64,000 nt of DNA from Chitinophaga chungangae (GTDB lineage Bacteria; Bacteroidota; Bacteroidia; Chitinophagales; Chitinophagaceae): NCBI RefSeq assembly GCF_017742215.1, contig NZ_JAGHKP010000002.1, positions 530,737 to 594,736 of the forward strand, in the 5' to 3' direction. Numbering within the stretch: position 1 is the first letter of the stretch; every line of letters starts with the position of its first letter. Shown here in pieces: positions 19,748 to 27,640 of this stretch. The notes under the pieces were generated by a model, which ran no database searches, was not told the DNA's origin, and saw only the letters and a list, made by a program, of their open reading frames with translations. A program made the position numbers and the translations under genes.

Positions 19748-21244
19748 TTGGGAAATATCAAGAAACTGGCGGGGCAAACGATCTGGTACGGCGTACCCAC
19801 TATTGTCCAGCGAATGCTGGGATTTATCCTCCAACTGTTCCTCACGAGCGTTTTTTATGCGGAAAATTTCGGCGTCATCACCCAGGTGTACGCTTTTATT
19901 CCTTTCATGAACATCATTTTTACGTACGGGATCGAGACCAGTTATTTCCGTTTTGCACAAAATACCGATAAAGAACAGCTTTATAATACCCTCAGCATTT
20001 CGCTAATCGCGTCCAGCACTGTTTTTACCGCGCTGCTGCTGTTGGCGGCGGGGCCTATGGCCGCCTTCCTGGACCTGCCGGGCCGCAGCGACCTCGTGAT
20101 GCTGGCGGCGGGCATTCTTTTTTTCGATACGCTGGTGACCATGCCTTTTTCCAAACTGCGGCAGGAAGGACGGCCGCGGAAATACGCGCTGGTAAAGATA
20201 TTGACCGTTACCACCCAGATCGCGCTCACCGTTTTTCTGCTTACGGTATGCCCGCGGCTGTATGCGAAAGGTTATAGCTGGATGGGCTGGTACAACCCGG
20301 AAGCCGGCGTGGAATATTACATGATCGCCAACCTCCTGGCCAGTTTCCTGGGACTGGTGTACATTTTCAGGGAGTTTTTCTCTTTCCGCTGGCTGTTCAA
20401 CAAAGCCCTCTGGAACGAAGTGATCCGTTACAGCATGCCGCTGGTGGTGGTAGGGCTGGGCGGCATGGTAAACGAGATGCTCAGCCGGCTCGTGTTCACG
20501 AAAGTATCACCTTTCCCGCCCGAGGTCACCCAGGCCCAGCTTGGTATTTTCGGGGCGAACTACAAACTGGCGGTGCTGATCACGGTATGCATCCAGGCGT
20601 TCAGGATGGGGGCCGAGCCATTTTTCTTCAACCAGAGCCGCAGCGAAGACGCGCAGCATACCTACGCCCGGGTGATGAAATTTTTTGTAATGCTGTTGGG
20701 AGCGGTGTTCCTGGTAGTGGCGCTGTTCCTGGATTTCTGGGTATTGCTGATCACCCGCGGGCCGGACAAAAGTTACGCCCAGGGCATGCACATCGTGCCA
20801 ATACTGGCCATGGCAACGGTTTTCCTCGGGATCTATTACAATCTTACCATCTGGTACAAACTGACCAACCGCAATATGATGGGCGCCTGGATCACGCTGA
20901 GCGGGGCGGTGATCACCGTTGTGCTGAACATCTGGTGGATCCCGCAGTTCAGCTACACGGGCTCCGCCTGGGCGACCTTTTGCGTTTATTCGTTTATGAT
21001 GATCGTATCCTACGCCCTGGGCCAGAAATATTATCCCGTGCCGTACGACGTAAAACGCATCCTGTTTTACCTCGGGCTGGCCGCGCTGATTTACGCGGGC
21101 CACGCCTGGCTGCGCTCGATGCATCCCGGCTTCTGGACGATGCAGGTCACCGGGCTGCTGGGCATAGGTATATACATGGCCGTTATACTGTATATGGAAC
21201 GCGTGGAAGTAGTCCGGCTACTGGGCCGCAGGGCGGCGGGCTGA
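19748..21244 (+). CDS. Polysaccharide/lipid-linked oligosaccharide flippase (MOP superfamily)
   Basis: About 498 aa with 12-14 hydrophobic segments. The N-terminus NIKKLAGQTIWYGVPTIVQR is typical of Bacteroidetes Wzx-like flippases that move undecaprenyl-linked glycans across the inner membrane. The likely start is TTG at 19748, because no upstream ATG exists after the arfB stop (19712-19714) and the next ATG would remove the conserved first helix. No glycosyltransferases lie nearby, so the substrate is unknown. Confidence 0.87.
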   Translation: MGNIKKLAGQTIWYGVPTIVQRMLGFILQLFLTSVFYAENFGVITQVYAFIPFMNIIFTYGIETSYFRFAQNTDKEQLYNTLSISLIASSTVFTALLLLAAGPMAAFLDLPGRSDLVMLAAGILFFDTLVTMPFSKLRQEGRPRKYALVKILTVTTQIALTVFLLTVCPRLYAKGYSWMGWYNPEAGVEYYMIANLLASFLGLVYIFREFFSFRWLFNKALWNEVIRYSMPLVVVGLGGMVNEMLSRLVFTKVSPFPPEVTQAQLGIFGANYKLAVLITVCIQAFRMGAEPFFFNQSRSEDAQHTYARVMKFFVMLLGAVFLVVALFLDFWVLLITRGPDKSYAQGMHIVPILAMATVFLGIYYNLTIWYKLTNRNMMGAWITLSGAVITVVLNIWWIPQFSYTGSAWATFCVYSFMMIVSYALGQKYYPVPYDVKRILFYLGLAALIYAGHAWLRSMHPGFWTMQVTGLLGIGIYMAVILYMERVEVVRLLGRRAAG

Positions 21245-21274
21245 GCAGGGAAACTACGAAAGCCGCCGTACGTG

Positions 21275-21937
21275 TCAGGCCATCCTGGAGGCCGGGTCTT
21301 CAGGAACGAAGGGATTGTGCTGTTTTTCGAAGCCGATGGTGGTGGAAGGGCCGTGGCCGGGGTAAACCACCGTATCGTCCGGCAGTTTGTACAGTTTCTG
21401 GCGGATGCTGGCCGCCAATGTTTCAAAATTACCCCCCGGGAAGTCTGACCGGCCAACACTCTGTTTAAAAAGCACATCTCCTGCGATCAGGAATTTCTGT
21501 TTGGTGCAATAAAACGAAATGCTGCCCGGGGAATGGCCCGGCGTGAGGATCACTTCCAGCTCATCTTCCCCCAGCGTCACTTTATCCCCCTCTTCCAGGT
21601 AACTTTTGGGCATCGGCGAAGGCTCCATGGGCAGGTTGTACATGGAGGCGCTTTGCGGCGAACGGTCCAGCACCACCTGGTCTTTCTGGTGCATTTCCAG
21701 CCCTACGCCGAACGTTTTCACGACCAGTGCGTTACTGAATATGTGGTCCAGGTGGCAATGGGTATTGAGCAGCCGGGCAACGGCGAGCCCGTTTTCCCGT
21801 ATAAACTGAAGAAATTCCTCCCGTTCATTTTGATAATAAAAGCCCGGGTCTATAATGATACACTGCTTTTGTTCGTTAATAAGTACGTAAGTGTTTTCCT
21901 CGAAGGGATTCACCGTGAAATATCTGATTTCGAACAT
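21275..21937 (-). CDS. MBL-fold metallo-hydrolase (glyoxalase II-like)
   Basis: 220 aa from MFEIRYFTVNPFEEN (21937). Zinc-binding THCHLDH, the downstream TPGHSPGSISFY, GDVLF and the final PGHGPST motif are intact, so it should be an active binuclear metal hydrolase. Small single-domain relatives act on thioesters such as lactoylglutathione-like substrates; the specific substrate is unknown. Divergent from the 1124-aa envelope gene. Confidence 0.9.
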   Translation of the reverse strand: MFEIRYFTVNPFEENTYVLINEQKQCIIIDPGFYYQNEREEFLQFIRENGLAVARLLNTHCHLDHIFSNALVVKTFGVGLEMHQKDQVVLDRSPQSASMYNLPMEPSPMPKSYLEEGDKVTLGEDELEVILTPGHSPGSISFYCTKQKFLIAGDVLFKQSVGRSDFPGGNFETLAASIRQKLYKLPDDTVVYPGHGPSTTIGFEKQHNPFVPEDPASRMA

Positions 21938-21994
21938 TGTTAGACCTTTTTTACTAATTTTAATTCGCAACACAATATTATCAATACTTTCCGT

Positions 21995-24900
21995 ATGAAC
22001 CGATTTATTACCAGGTCATTCTTGTTTTTCCTTTTCCTATCGATTGGTACGTTTCACGTTCAGGCACAGACGAATACAGTAGAGTTTGGCCAAAACCGGG
22101 TTCAGTTCAAAAATTTCAAATGGCGCTACTACACCACCCGCCACTTCAATACCTATTTCGCCCAAAGCGGCCTCGAGCTCGGAAAGTATGTGGCCCAGAC
22201 GGCGGAAACGGAACTGCCCCAGCTGGAGGAATTCATGGAATACACCTTCCGGCAGAAAGTAAATATTGTGGTGTACAACAACTTCGGCGAATTTAAACAA
22301 TCCAATATCGGCATCGGCATAGACTGGCAAAACACAGGCGGCGTTACCAAACTGGTAGGTAACAAACTGCTCGTGTATTTCGACGGCGACCATGCCAACC
22401 TGCGTCGCCAGATCCGCCAGGGCATCGCCCGCGTGATGCTGGAAACGCTCCTTTTCGGGGAAGACATCGGGGAATTTGCGGGCAACGCCGTGCTGATCGA
22501 TTTCCCTAACTGGTTCACCGACGGCTTTATTTCCTACGCCGCCGAAAACTGGAGCGCCAAACTGGACGAAGAGCTCAAAGCCGTGATGGCTTCCGGGAAA
22601 TACAACACCTTCAACCAGCTGTCTTTCGACAAACCGCTGCTGGCCGGTCAGGCGTTCTGGTATTACGTGGAAAGCAAATACGGGAAAGACGCCGTTCCCT
22701 ACCTCATGTACATCACCCGCATCAACCGCGGCCTTAAAAAAGGCTTCGAACAGGTGCTGCACATGAAACCGAAAGACGCCATGAAGGATTTCATGATCTA
22801 TACCAGGAAACGTTACCAGGAAGACAACCGCCGCCGCCGGCAGGTAACGCGCGGTACCGGCGTTATTTCCAACGAAGTGACCGAGAAAAAAGACTACTAC
22901 CGCTACCAGGCCAATCCGAAAAACAGCATGTACGCCGTGGTGGAATATTCCAAAGGTCTTTACAAAGTAAAGATCAACCTCGGCTGGAGCACCACCAAAG
23001 TGCTGCTGAAAAGCGGCGTACGGCAGCTCACTTCCAAGCTGGACCCCAACTATCCACTGCTGGCCTGGAACCAGAAAGGCAACCGCCTGGCCATCGTGTA
23101 CGAGCATGAAGGAAAAACCAGGCTGATGGTGTACGACCTGGTGACCAAGATCACCATCAAACAGGACCTTCCGCAGTTCGACCGCGTGATAGACATGAAG
23201 TATTTCTTCGAGTTCGACAACTCCCTGCTGCTGTCTGCCGTAAAAAACGGCCATACCGACATTTTCACGTACAGCATCAGCAACAGCAAAACCGAACAGA
23301 TCACCAACGATGTGTTCGACGATCTCGATCCTTCGTTCGTGGCCTTCCCTGGCAAAAGCGGCATCATCTACTCGTCTAACCGCCCCGGCCCGAAAGCCCG
23401 CAGCGCAGACACCGTGCTGCCGCACGACAATTACAACATTTTCCTGATCGATAACTGGAACAAATCCTCCGAAAAACAGATCTCCCAGCTGACGGACCTG
23501 AAATACGGCAACGCCCGCCTGCCCGTTCAGTACAATACCACCCACTTCACTTTCGTGAGCGACGCCAACGGCATCAACAACCGTTACGCAGGTTTCTTCA
23601 AAAGTGAAAAGGCGGGTGTGGATTCCCTGTTTTTCGTAGGGGCCGAGATCCTGCATAACCCGGACAAGGAAGAACTGGATTCAGCCCTGGCGGAATACGG
23701 CTCCACCGCGCCCGATTCCGTGCAGGCCGTGGCTATCACCAACGATTCCACCTACGTGTTCCCGGTAACGAACTACCAATACGGCATCAAGGAATCCCGG
23801 ATCGCGGGAGACCAGGGCATGGTATCGGAAGTAGTGCAGGTAGGCGATTACAAACGCCTGTACAAACTGAAGGTAGACACCAATACGCTGCGCCGGCGCA
23901 ATGTGACGGCCCGCCCCACCCGCTACCGGCTCAACCAGATGAAGGAAGACAGCCTGAAGCTGGGCCTGCCGAGCGTATACCAGAAAGATACCGCTACCAA
24001 ACAAAACAATTTCTTCCAGAACGAGTTCGGCAACGAGCCCGCGGATACCGCCCAACCACAGGAACTGATCGCCTCCGCGCCAAAAGAGCCGCCGGTGCTG
24101 AAGTCTGCCAGGCTGAGCAATTACAAGCTCAAATTCTCGTCTGACTACCTCGTGGCCCAGCTGGACAACTCCGTGCTGATGAACCGTTACCAGCCCTACA
24201 TGGGCCCCCCCAGCTCGCCGATCCGCCTTACAGACCCGGTGAACGGCCTCGTGCGCATCGGCATCAGCGACCTGATGGAGGACTATAAATTCAGCGGCGC
24301 GTTCCGCATCCCGCTTGCGCTGGACGGAACCGAGTACCTGTTCTCGTTCGCGTACCTCAAAAAACGCTTCGATTACAAATTCAGCTACTACCGCAAGGTG
24401 GATAAAGGCGAAGTAGGTTACCGCGATACTTCCGGCGCGGAATACGTTTACCCGATCAAAAACAAAACGAACATCTACCAGCTGGAAGTACGTTATCCGC
24501 TCGACGTGGTGCGCAGCTTCCGCATTTTCGCCGGCCTGCGTACCGACGAAATGGTGGTGCTCGCCAACGATGAAATTTCGCTCAAGGAACAGAATTATAA
24601 AGAAACCAATGTGCTGGCAAGACTGGAATACGTGCACGACAACGTGCTGAACCCGGCGATCAATATTTATAAAGGCACACGGTACAAGATCTATGCAGAC
24701 CTGATGTCGCAGATCAAAAGCAACCGCAATACGCTGTTCAACGAAGTAACGCCCAAAGGCAAGTTCACTTACAACATGGGCATCGATGCAAGGCATTACG
24801 TGGAGATACACCGTAATTTCGTTTGGGCCACCCGTTTTGCGGCAGACCTTTCCTGGGGCACCCGCAAGCTGATCTATTTCCTTGGCGGTGTAGACAACTG

Positions 24901-25369
24901 GCTGATCAAACCGGACATCTACCGCAACAATACGCCGAACCCGAACGAAAACTATGCATACCAAACCCTCGCGGTGAACATGCGCGGTTACAAACAAAAC
25001 ATCAAGAACGGTAACAATGTGATGCTGATGAACACGGAGCTTCGTTTGCCCGTGCTCACCACCTTCATCGACAAACCCATCAACTCCGCGTTCCTGCGCA
25101 ACTTCCAGCTGATGGCCTTTATGGACATCGGTACCGCCTGGAACCAGAAACTGTCTTTTAAAGACGCGAACTACACCACTTACACCAATCCCGAAGGCAT
25201 CGTGGTACGGATCAAGGAAGGTTTCCTCGGGCCGTTTGTGGGCGGTTATGGTTTTGGCGCCAGGACCACGCTGCTGGGCTATTTCGTAAGGCTCGACGCG
25301 GGCTGGCCAATGACGGGTTTCTTCAGGGGAAAACCGTTGCTGACCTTCGCGATGGGTGTTGATTTTTAA
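21995..25369 (+). CDS. Large envelope protein: peptidase-MA-like region, TolB-like propeller, C-terminal outer-membrane barrel
   Basis: 1124 aa. The signal peptide ends near HVQAQ. Residues about 30-280 resemble the peptidase-MA/gluzincin-like fold, but the expected HExxH is absent (RQGIARVMLE at that place). The middle (about 290-560) is a TolB/WD40-like propeller with repeats such as YPLLAWNQKGNRLAIVYEHE and SGIIYSSNRPG. The C-terminal third is beta-rich and ends GYFVRLDAGWPMTGFF..MGVDF, like an Omp85-type barrel ending in an aromatic residue. Probably outer-membrane, role unknown. A strong terminator follows. Confidence 0.75.
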   Translation: MNRFITRSFLFFLFLSIGTFHVQAQTNTVEFGQNRVQFKNFKWRYYTTRHFNTYFAQSGLELGKYVAQTAETELPQLEEFMEYTFRQKVNIVVYNNFGEFKQSNIGIGIDWQNTGGVTKLVGNKLLVYFDGDHANLRRQIRQGIARVMLETLLFGEDIGEFAGNAVLIDFPNWFTDGFISYAAENWSAKLDEELKAVMASGKYNTFNQLSFDKPLLAGQAFWYYVESKYGKDAVPYLMYITRINRGLKKGFEQVLHMKPKDAMKDFMIYTRKRYQEDNRRRRQVTRGTGVISNEVTEKKDYYRYQANPKNSMYAVVEYSKGLYKVKINLGWSTTKVLLKSGVRQLTSKLDPNYPLLAWNQKGNRLAIVYEHEGKTRLMVYDLVTKITIKQDLPQFDRVIDMKYFFEFDNSLLLSAVKNGHTDIFTYSISNSKTEQITNDVFDDLDPSFVAFPGKSGIIYSSNRPGPKARSADTVLPHDNYNIFLIDNWNKSSEKQISQLTDLKYGNARLPVQYNTTHFTFVSDANGINNRYAGFFKSEKAGVDSLFFVGAEILHNPDKEELDSALAEYGSTAPDSVQAVAITNDSTYVFPVTNYQYGIKESRIAGDQGMVSEVVQVGDYKRLYKLKVDTNTLRRRNVTARPTRYRLNQMKEDSLKLGLPSVYQKDTATKQNNFFQNEFGNEPADTAQPQELIASAPKEPPVLKSARLSNYKLKFSSDYLVAQLDNSVLMNRYQPYMGPPSSPIRLTDPVNGLVRIGISDLMEDYKFSGAFRIPLALDGTEYLFSFAYLKKRFDYKFSYYRKVDKGEVGYRDTSGAEYVYPIKNKTNIYQLEVRYPLDVVRSFRIFAGLRTDEMVVLANDEISLKEQNYKETNVLARLEYVHDNVLNPAINIYKGTRYKIYADLMSQIKSNRNTLFNEVTPKGKFTYNMGIDARHYVEIHRNFVWATRFAADLSWGTRKLIYFLGGVDNWLIKPDIYRNNTPNPNENYAYQTLAVNMRGYKQNIKNGNNVMLMNTELRLPVLTTFIDKPINSAFLRNFQLMAFMDIGTAWNQKLSFKDANYTTYTNPEGIVVRIKEGFLGPFVGGYGFGARTTLLGYFVRLDAGWPMTGFFRGKPLLTFAMGVDF

Positions 25370-25398
25370 TTTTGATAACGAAATGTATTGATAACGGA

Positions 25399-25433
25399 AG
25401 AGGTTGTTTCATAAGAAGCAGCCTCTTTTTTTT
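25399..25433 (+). terminator. Intrinsic terminator of the 1124-aa gene
   Basis: AGAGGTTGTTT pairs with AAGCAGCCTCT (11 bp with G-U pairs) and is followed by eight or more T. Confidence 0.85.
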
Positions 25434-25530
25434 AAAAGCAACTTATGAAAGAATTTATCCCTAAAAACAAAGGTGACGACAAAGCCATTGAAATTAATCC
25501 CTCTATATTTTTGACTTCATTTTTAGCCCG

Positions 25531-25980
25531 ATGAAATTATCCCGGAAAAAATACCTTGAACTGACCGGCTTTATCGTAGCCCTGCTCGTTTTTATTTGGG
25601 CCGGCGTAAGAGAATTTAATACGGAAACTGAAGTTTCGCGCCATGGCGTATATGTGATCGGCAAAGTGACGATGGCGGAAAGCGGGAAAGGCGGACGGAA
25701 GATCGAGGCATGGTACCGCTATAAGAAACGGCTGCATGTGCTCGGAAAAACGGAAAGATTCAACTTTTATGTAAGGCCCGGCACCCGGATCATTATTCAA
25801 TTATTGCCGGACGACCCTGAAAAATTCGTTGTCGTTACCGCCATGGGCGTGCCGCATTGCCTGGATAACGATAAAAGCATGGATACGGTGTGGCAGGAAT
25901 TTCCGGCTTGTTATGCGGCACCGCCGGAAGAGGCCCGCGACGGGTTGTTTTTCGACAGTTCGCTGATCAAAGCCCTGTGA
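25531..25980 (+). CDS. Hypothetical membrane-anchored protein
   Basis: 149 aa. One N-terminal membrane helix (LTGFIVALLVFIWAGV) is followed by a small, mostly polar domain with GVYVIGKVTMAESGKGGRKIEAWYRYKK and VRPGTRIIIQLLP, which reads like a short beta-barrel fold similar to DUF3592-type modules. Not recognised. Its TGA abuts the dgkA stop on the other strand with no intervening base. Confidence 0.65.
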   Translation: MKLSRKKYLELTGFIVALLVFIWAGVREFNTETEVSRHGVYVIGKVTMAESGKGGRKIEAWYRYKKRLHVLGKTERFNFYVRPGTRIIIQLLPDDPEKFVVVTAMGVPHCLDNDKSMDTVWQEFPACYAAPPEEARDGLFFDSSLIKAL

Positions 25981-26340
25981 TCACAGCGCCATCAGTTTGG
26001 GCAACAACACGAGCGCGCCCGTGATAATTGCCGCGATAGCGGCTACCAGTACGGCTCCGGCAGATACGTCCTTGATCCATTTTACTTTGGGGTGAATGTC
26101 TGGCTGCACGTAGTCCATAATTTTTTCGATAGCGGTGTTGAGCATTTCGGTGATCCATACCATGGCGATCACGAGCGCGAGCATGGCCCATTCGATGGCT
26201 GAGCACCCGAGCCAGGCGGCGAGTGCGATCACGGCGAGCGTGGCGAGGGTATGGATGCGGCCGTTGGATTCGCTGCGCAGGAAAAGGCCGAGGCCGTTAA
26301 AAGCATGCCGGATGCCGAAGAAACGCTTTTGAACAGACAT
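25981..26340 (-). CDS. Diacylglycerol/undecaprenol kinase, DgkA family
   Basis: 119 aa with three membrane helices. The family signature EMLNTAIEKIMDYV and the following KWIKDVSAGAVLV are intact. In most bacteria outside the enterics, this family phosphorylates undecaprenol to recycle the cell-wall carrier lipid. It is the last gene of a minus-strand run with the winged-helix regulator and membrane protein. Confidence 0.9.
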   Translation of the reverse strand: MSVQKRFFGIRHAFNGLGLFLRSESNGRIHTLATLAVIALAAWLGCSAIEWAMLALVIAMVWITEMLNTAIEKIMDYVQPDIHPKVKWIKDVSAGAVLVAAIAAIITGALVLLPKLMAL

Positions 26341-26373
26341 ATGCCGGTTTTATATGAATGAAATGCGGGAGCG

Positions 26374-26676
26374 TTACTGGTTAAATTTGATCATGGCTTC
26401 CAGCGCGGCGAGGTGGCCTTTGAAGGCTTTTTCGCCGGCTTTGGTGATGGAGTATGTAGTGTTGGTTTTCCGCCCGATGAAACCTTTATGCACTTTGATA
26501 TAGGCATTTTCTTCCAGGGTAGACAGATGGGAGGCGAGGTTGCCATCCGTTACCTCCAGCAGTTCCTTCAGGTCGTTGAAGCTCACTTCCTCGTTCACGT
26601 TCACCATAAGCACGCTCATCACACCCAGCCGGATGCGGCTTTCAAATATTTTATTCAGGTTACCGATCGGATTCAT
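26374..26676 (-). CDS. Winged-helix transcriptional regulator
   Basis: 100 aa single-domain winged helix (SFNDLKELLEVTDGNLASHLSTLEENAYIKVHKGFIGRKTNTTY), the type annotated as ArsR/PadR-like HTH in Bacteroidetes, where it is commonly paired with a small membrane protein, as here. No metal-binding cysteines. It lies 10 nt after the membrane-protein stop and has a TAAATTTG box straddling that stop. Confidence 0.88.
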   Translation of the reverse strand: MNPIGNLNKIFESRIRLGVMSVLMVNVNEEVSFNDLKELLEVTDGNLASHLSTLEENAYIKVHKGFIGRKTNTTYSITKAGEKAFKGHLAALEAMIKFNQ

Positions 26677-26681
26677 GCCAT

Positions 26682-26689
26682 CAAATTTA
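26682..26689 (-). promoter_or_regulatory. Possible TAnnTTTG box for the winged-helix gene
   Basis: Minus-strand TAAATTTG ends 5 nt before the ATG and overlaps the stop codon of the upstream gene; it could be chance. Confidence 0.35.
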
Positions 26690-27340
26690 AGCTGCGGGTT
26701 TTCTTTCGTACTTCCACCACATAAGGGCTCCGTAGAAAATATGCATCACCCCGAAGCCTAATGCCCAGAAGAACAGGCCGTTGTAGAGGTTAAACAATGC
26801 AATAACGCCGATCAGCACCTCAATATAACCAAGATACCGGATATCCGTCACGGTATATTTGCTGGCGTTCACCAGTCCGAGCCCGTAAAACACGAGACAG
26901 GCGGGCGCGGCGAGACCTGCATAGCCGTTGTATAACAAACCGAGTATAAAGAAGCCGCCTGCAAACAGCGGGATGGCGAGATTAAAGATCACTTTACGGG
27001 CGGATGCGTCCCATACGGAGAGGCCCTGTGCCTGGGCTTTACGCCAGGTGAAATAAAAACCGGTCCCTAAAGCGGCCACCAGCACGGCGAGCGCGATGAG
27101 CAGCAGCTGAAGGGTGAGCAGGCTGTCGTCTGGCGCGGGATCATACGGTGCGGAGCGGTCCCAGCGCATGGAATTGGCGAAGTTTTGCTGGAATATGAGC
27201 TTCCAGGCAAAAAACGCGCCTATCAGCGCGCTTACGCCCGCGCCAACGCCGCCGAGGCCGCTGAGGGACATAAACCGGGTGGAGCGCTCCATGATCCGTT
27301 TGATATCATGAAGGGAATCGAGGTGTTGTTGCTCGTTCAT
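26687..27340 (-). CDS. Integral membrane protein partnered with the winged-helix regulator
   Basis: About 217 aa from MNEQQHLDSLHDI (27340). A short cytoplasmic start (LHDIKRIMERSTRFMSLSG) is followed by about six membrane helices. No enzyme motif is visible. The gene order membrane protein then winged-helix regulator recurs in Bacteroidetes, so the pair likely forms a sensory or self-regulating unit (inference). Confidence 0.8.
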   Translation of the reverse strand: MNEQQHLDSLHDIKRIMERSTRFMSLSGLGGVGAGVSALIGAFFAWKLIFQQNFANSMRWDRSAPYDPAPDDSLLTLQLLLIALAVLVAALGTGFYFTWRKAQAQGLSVWDASARKVIFNLAIPLFAGGFFILGLLYNGYAGLAAPACLVFYGLGLVNASKYTVTDIRYLGYIEVLIGVIALFNLYNGLFFWALGFGVMHIFYGALMWWKYERKPAA

Positions 27341-27640
27341 AAAAGCACTTTGTGCATCAAAGTTATATTTTTTGGCGGGAAACTGGCATGTTATTGTATA
27401 TATAATGTTAGGCGAAAGCAATGTTGATATGAGAAAGGCTTGGTAACCTCCAGGTAACCTTTCGCCCGGCCGGCCGTTATAGGGGTACTGAAACCGGCGT
27501 ACGTCTTACATTTGAACGATGCCAACATTTCCTTTACCCGGCCCAAAACACCGGGTAAACCGTAAAAATTTGTTATAAAACTGTCCCATTTAACCAGCGT
27601 TTCGCCTTATTAGGGCGAAAATCTCTAATTTGCTTCGTGT
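27341..27640. other. Divergent intergenic region with promoter boxes and small repeats
   Basis: 300 bp with no gene. Contains a minus-strand TAACTTTG box (27358-27365) for the membrane-protein gene and a plus-strand TACATTTG box (27507-27514), 127 nt before the DUF5686 gene. It also contains two direct GGTAACC repeats (27442-27448 and 27453-27459) and an inverted repeat TTTCGCC/GGCGAAA (27600-27620) just upstream of DUF5686. Confidence 0.6.

Noticed and set aside
22037..24997. Long antisense frames (up to 539 codons) opposite the 1124-aa gene
   Set aside because: Typical shadow of a GC-rich gene; low-complexity His/Val/Phe-rich peptides without domains. Similar shadows opposite mfd, SusC, alaS, DUF58 and DUF5686 were dropped for the same reason.
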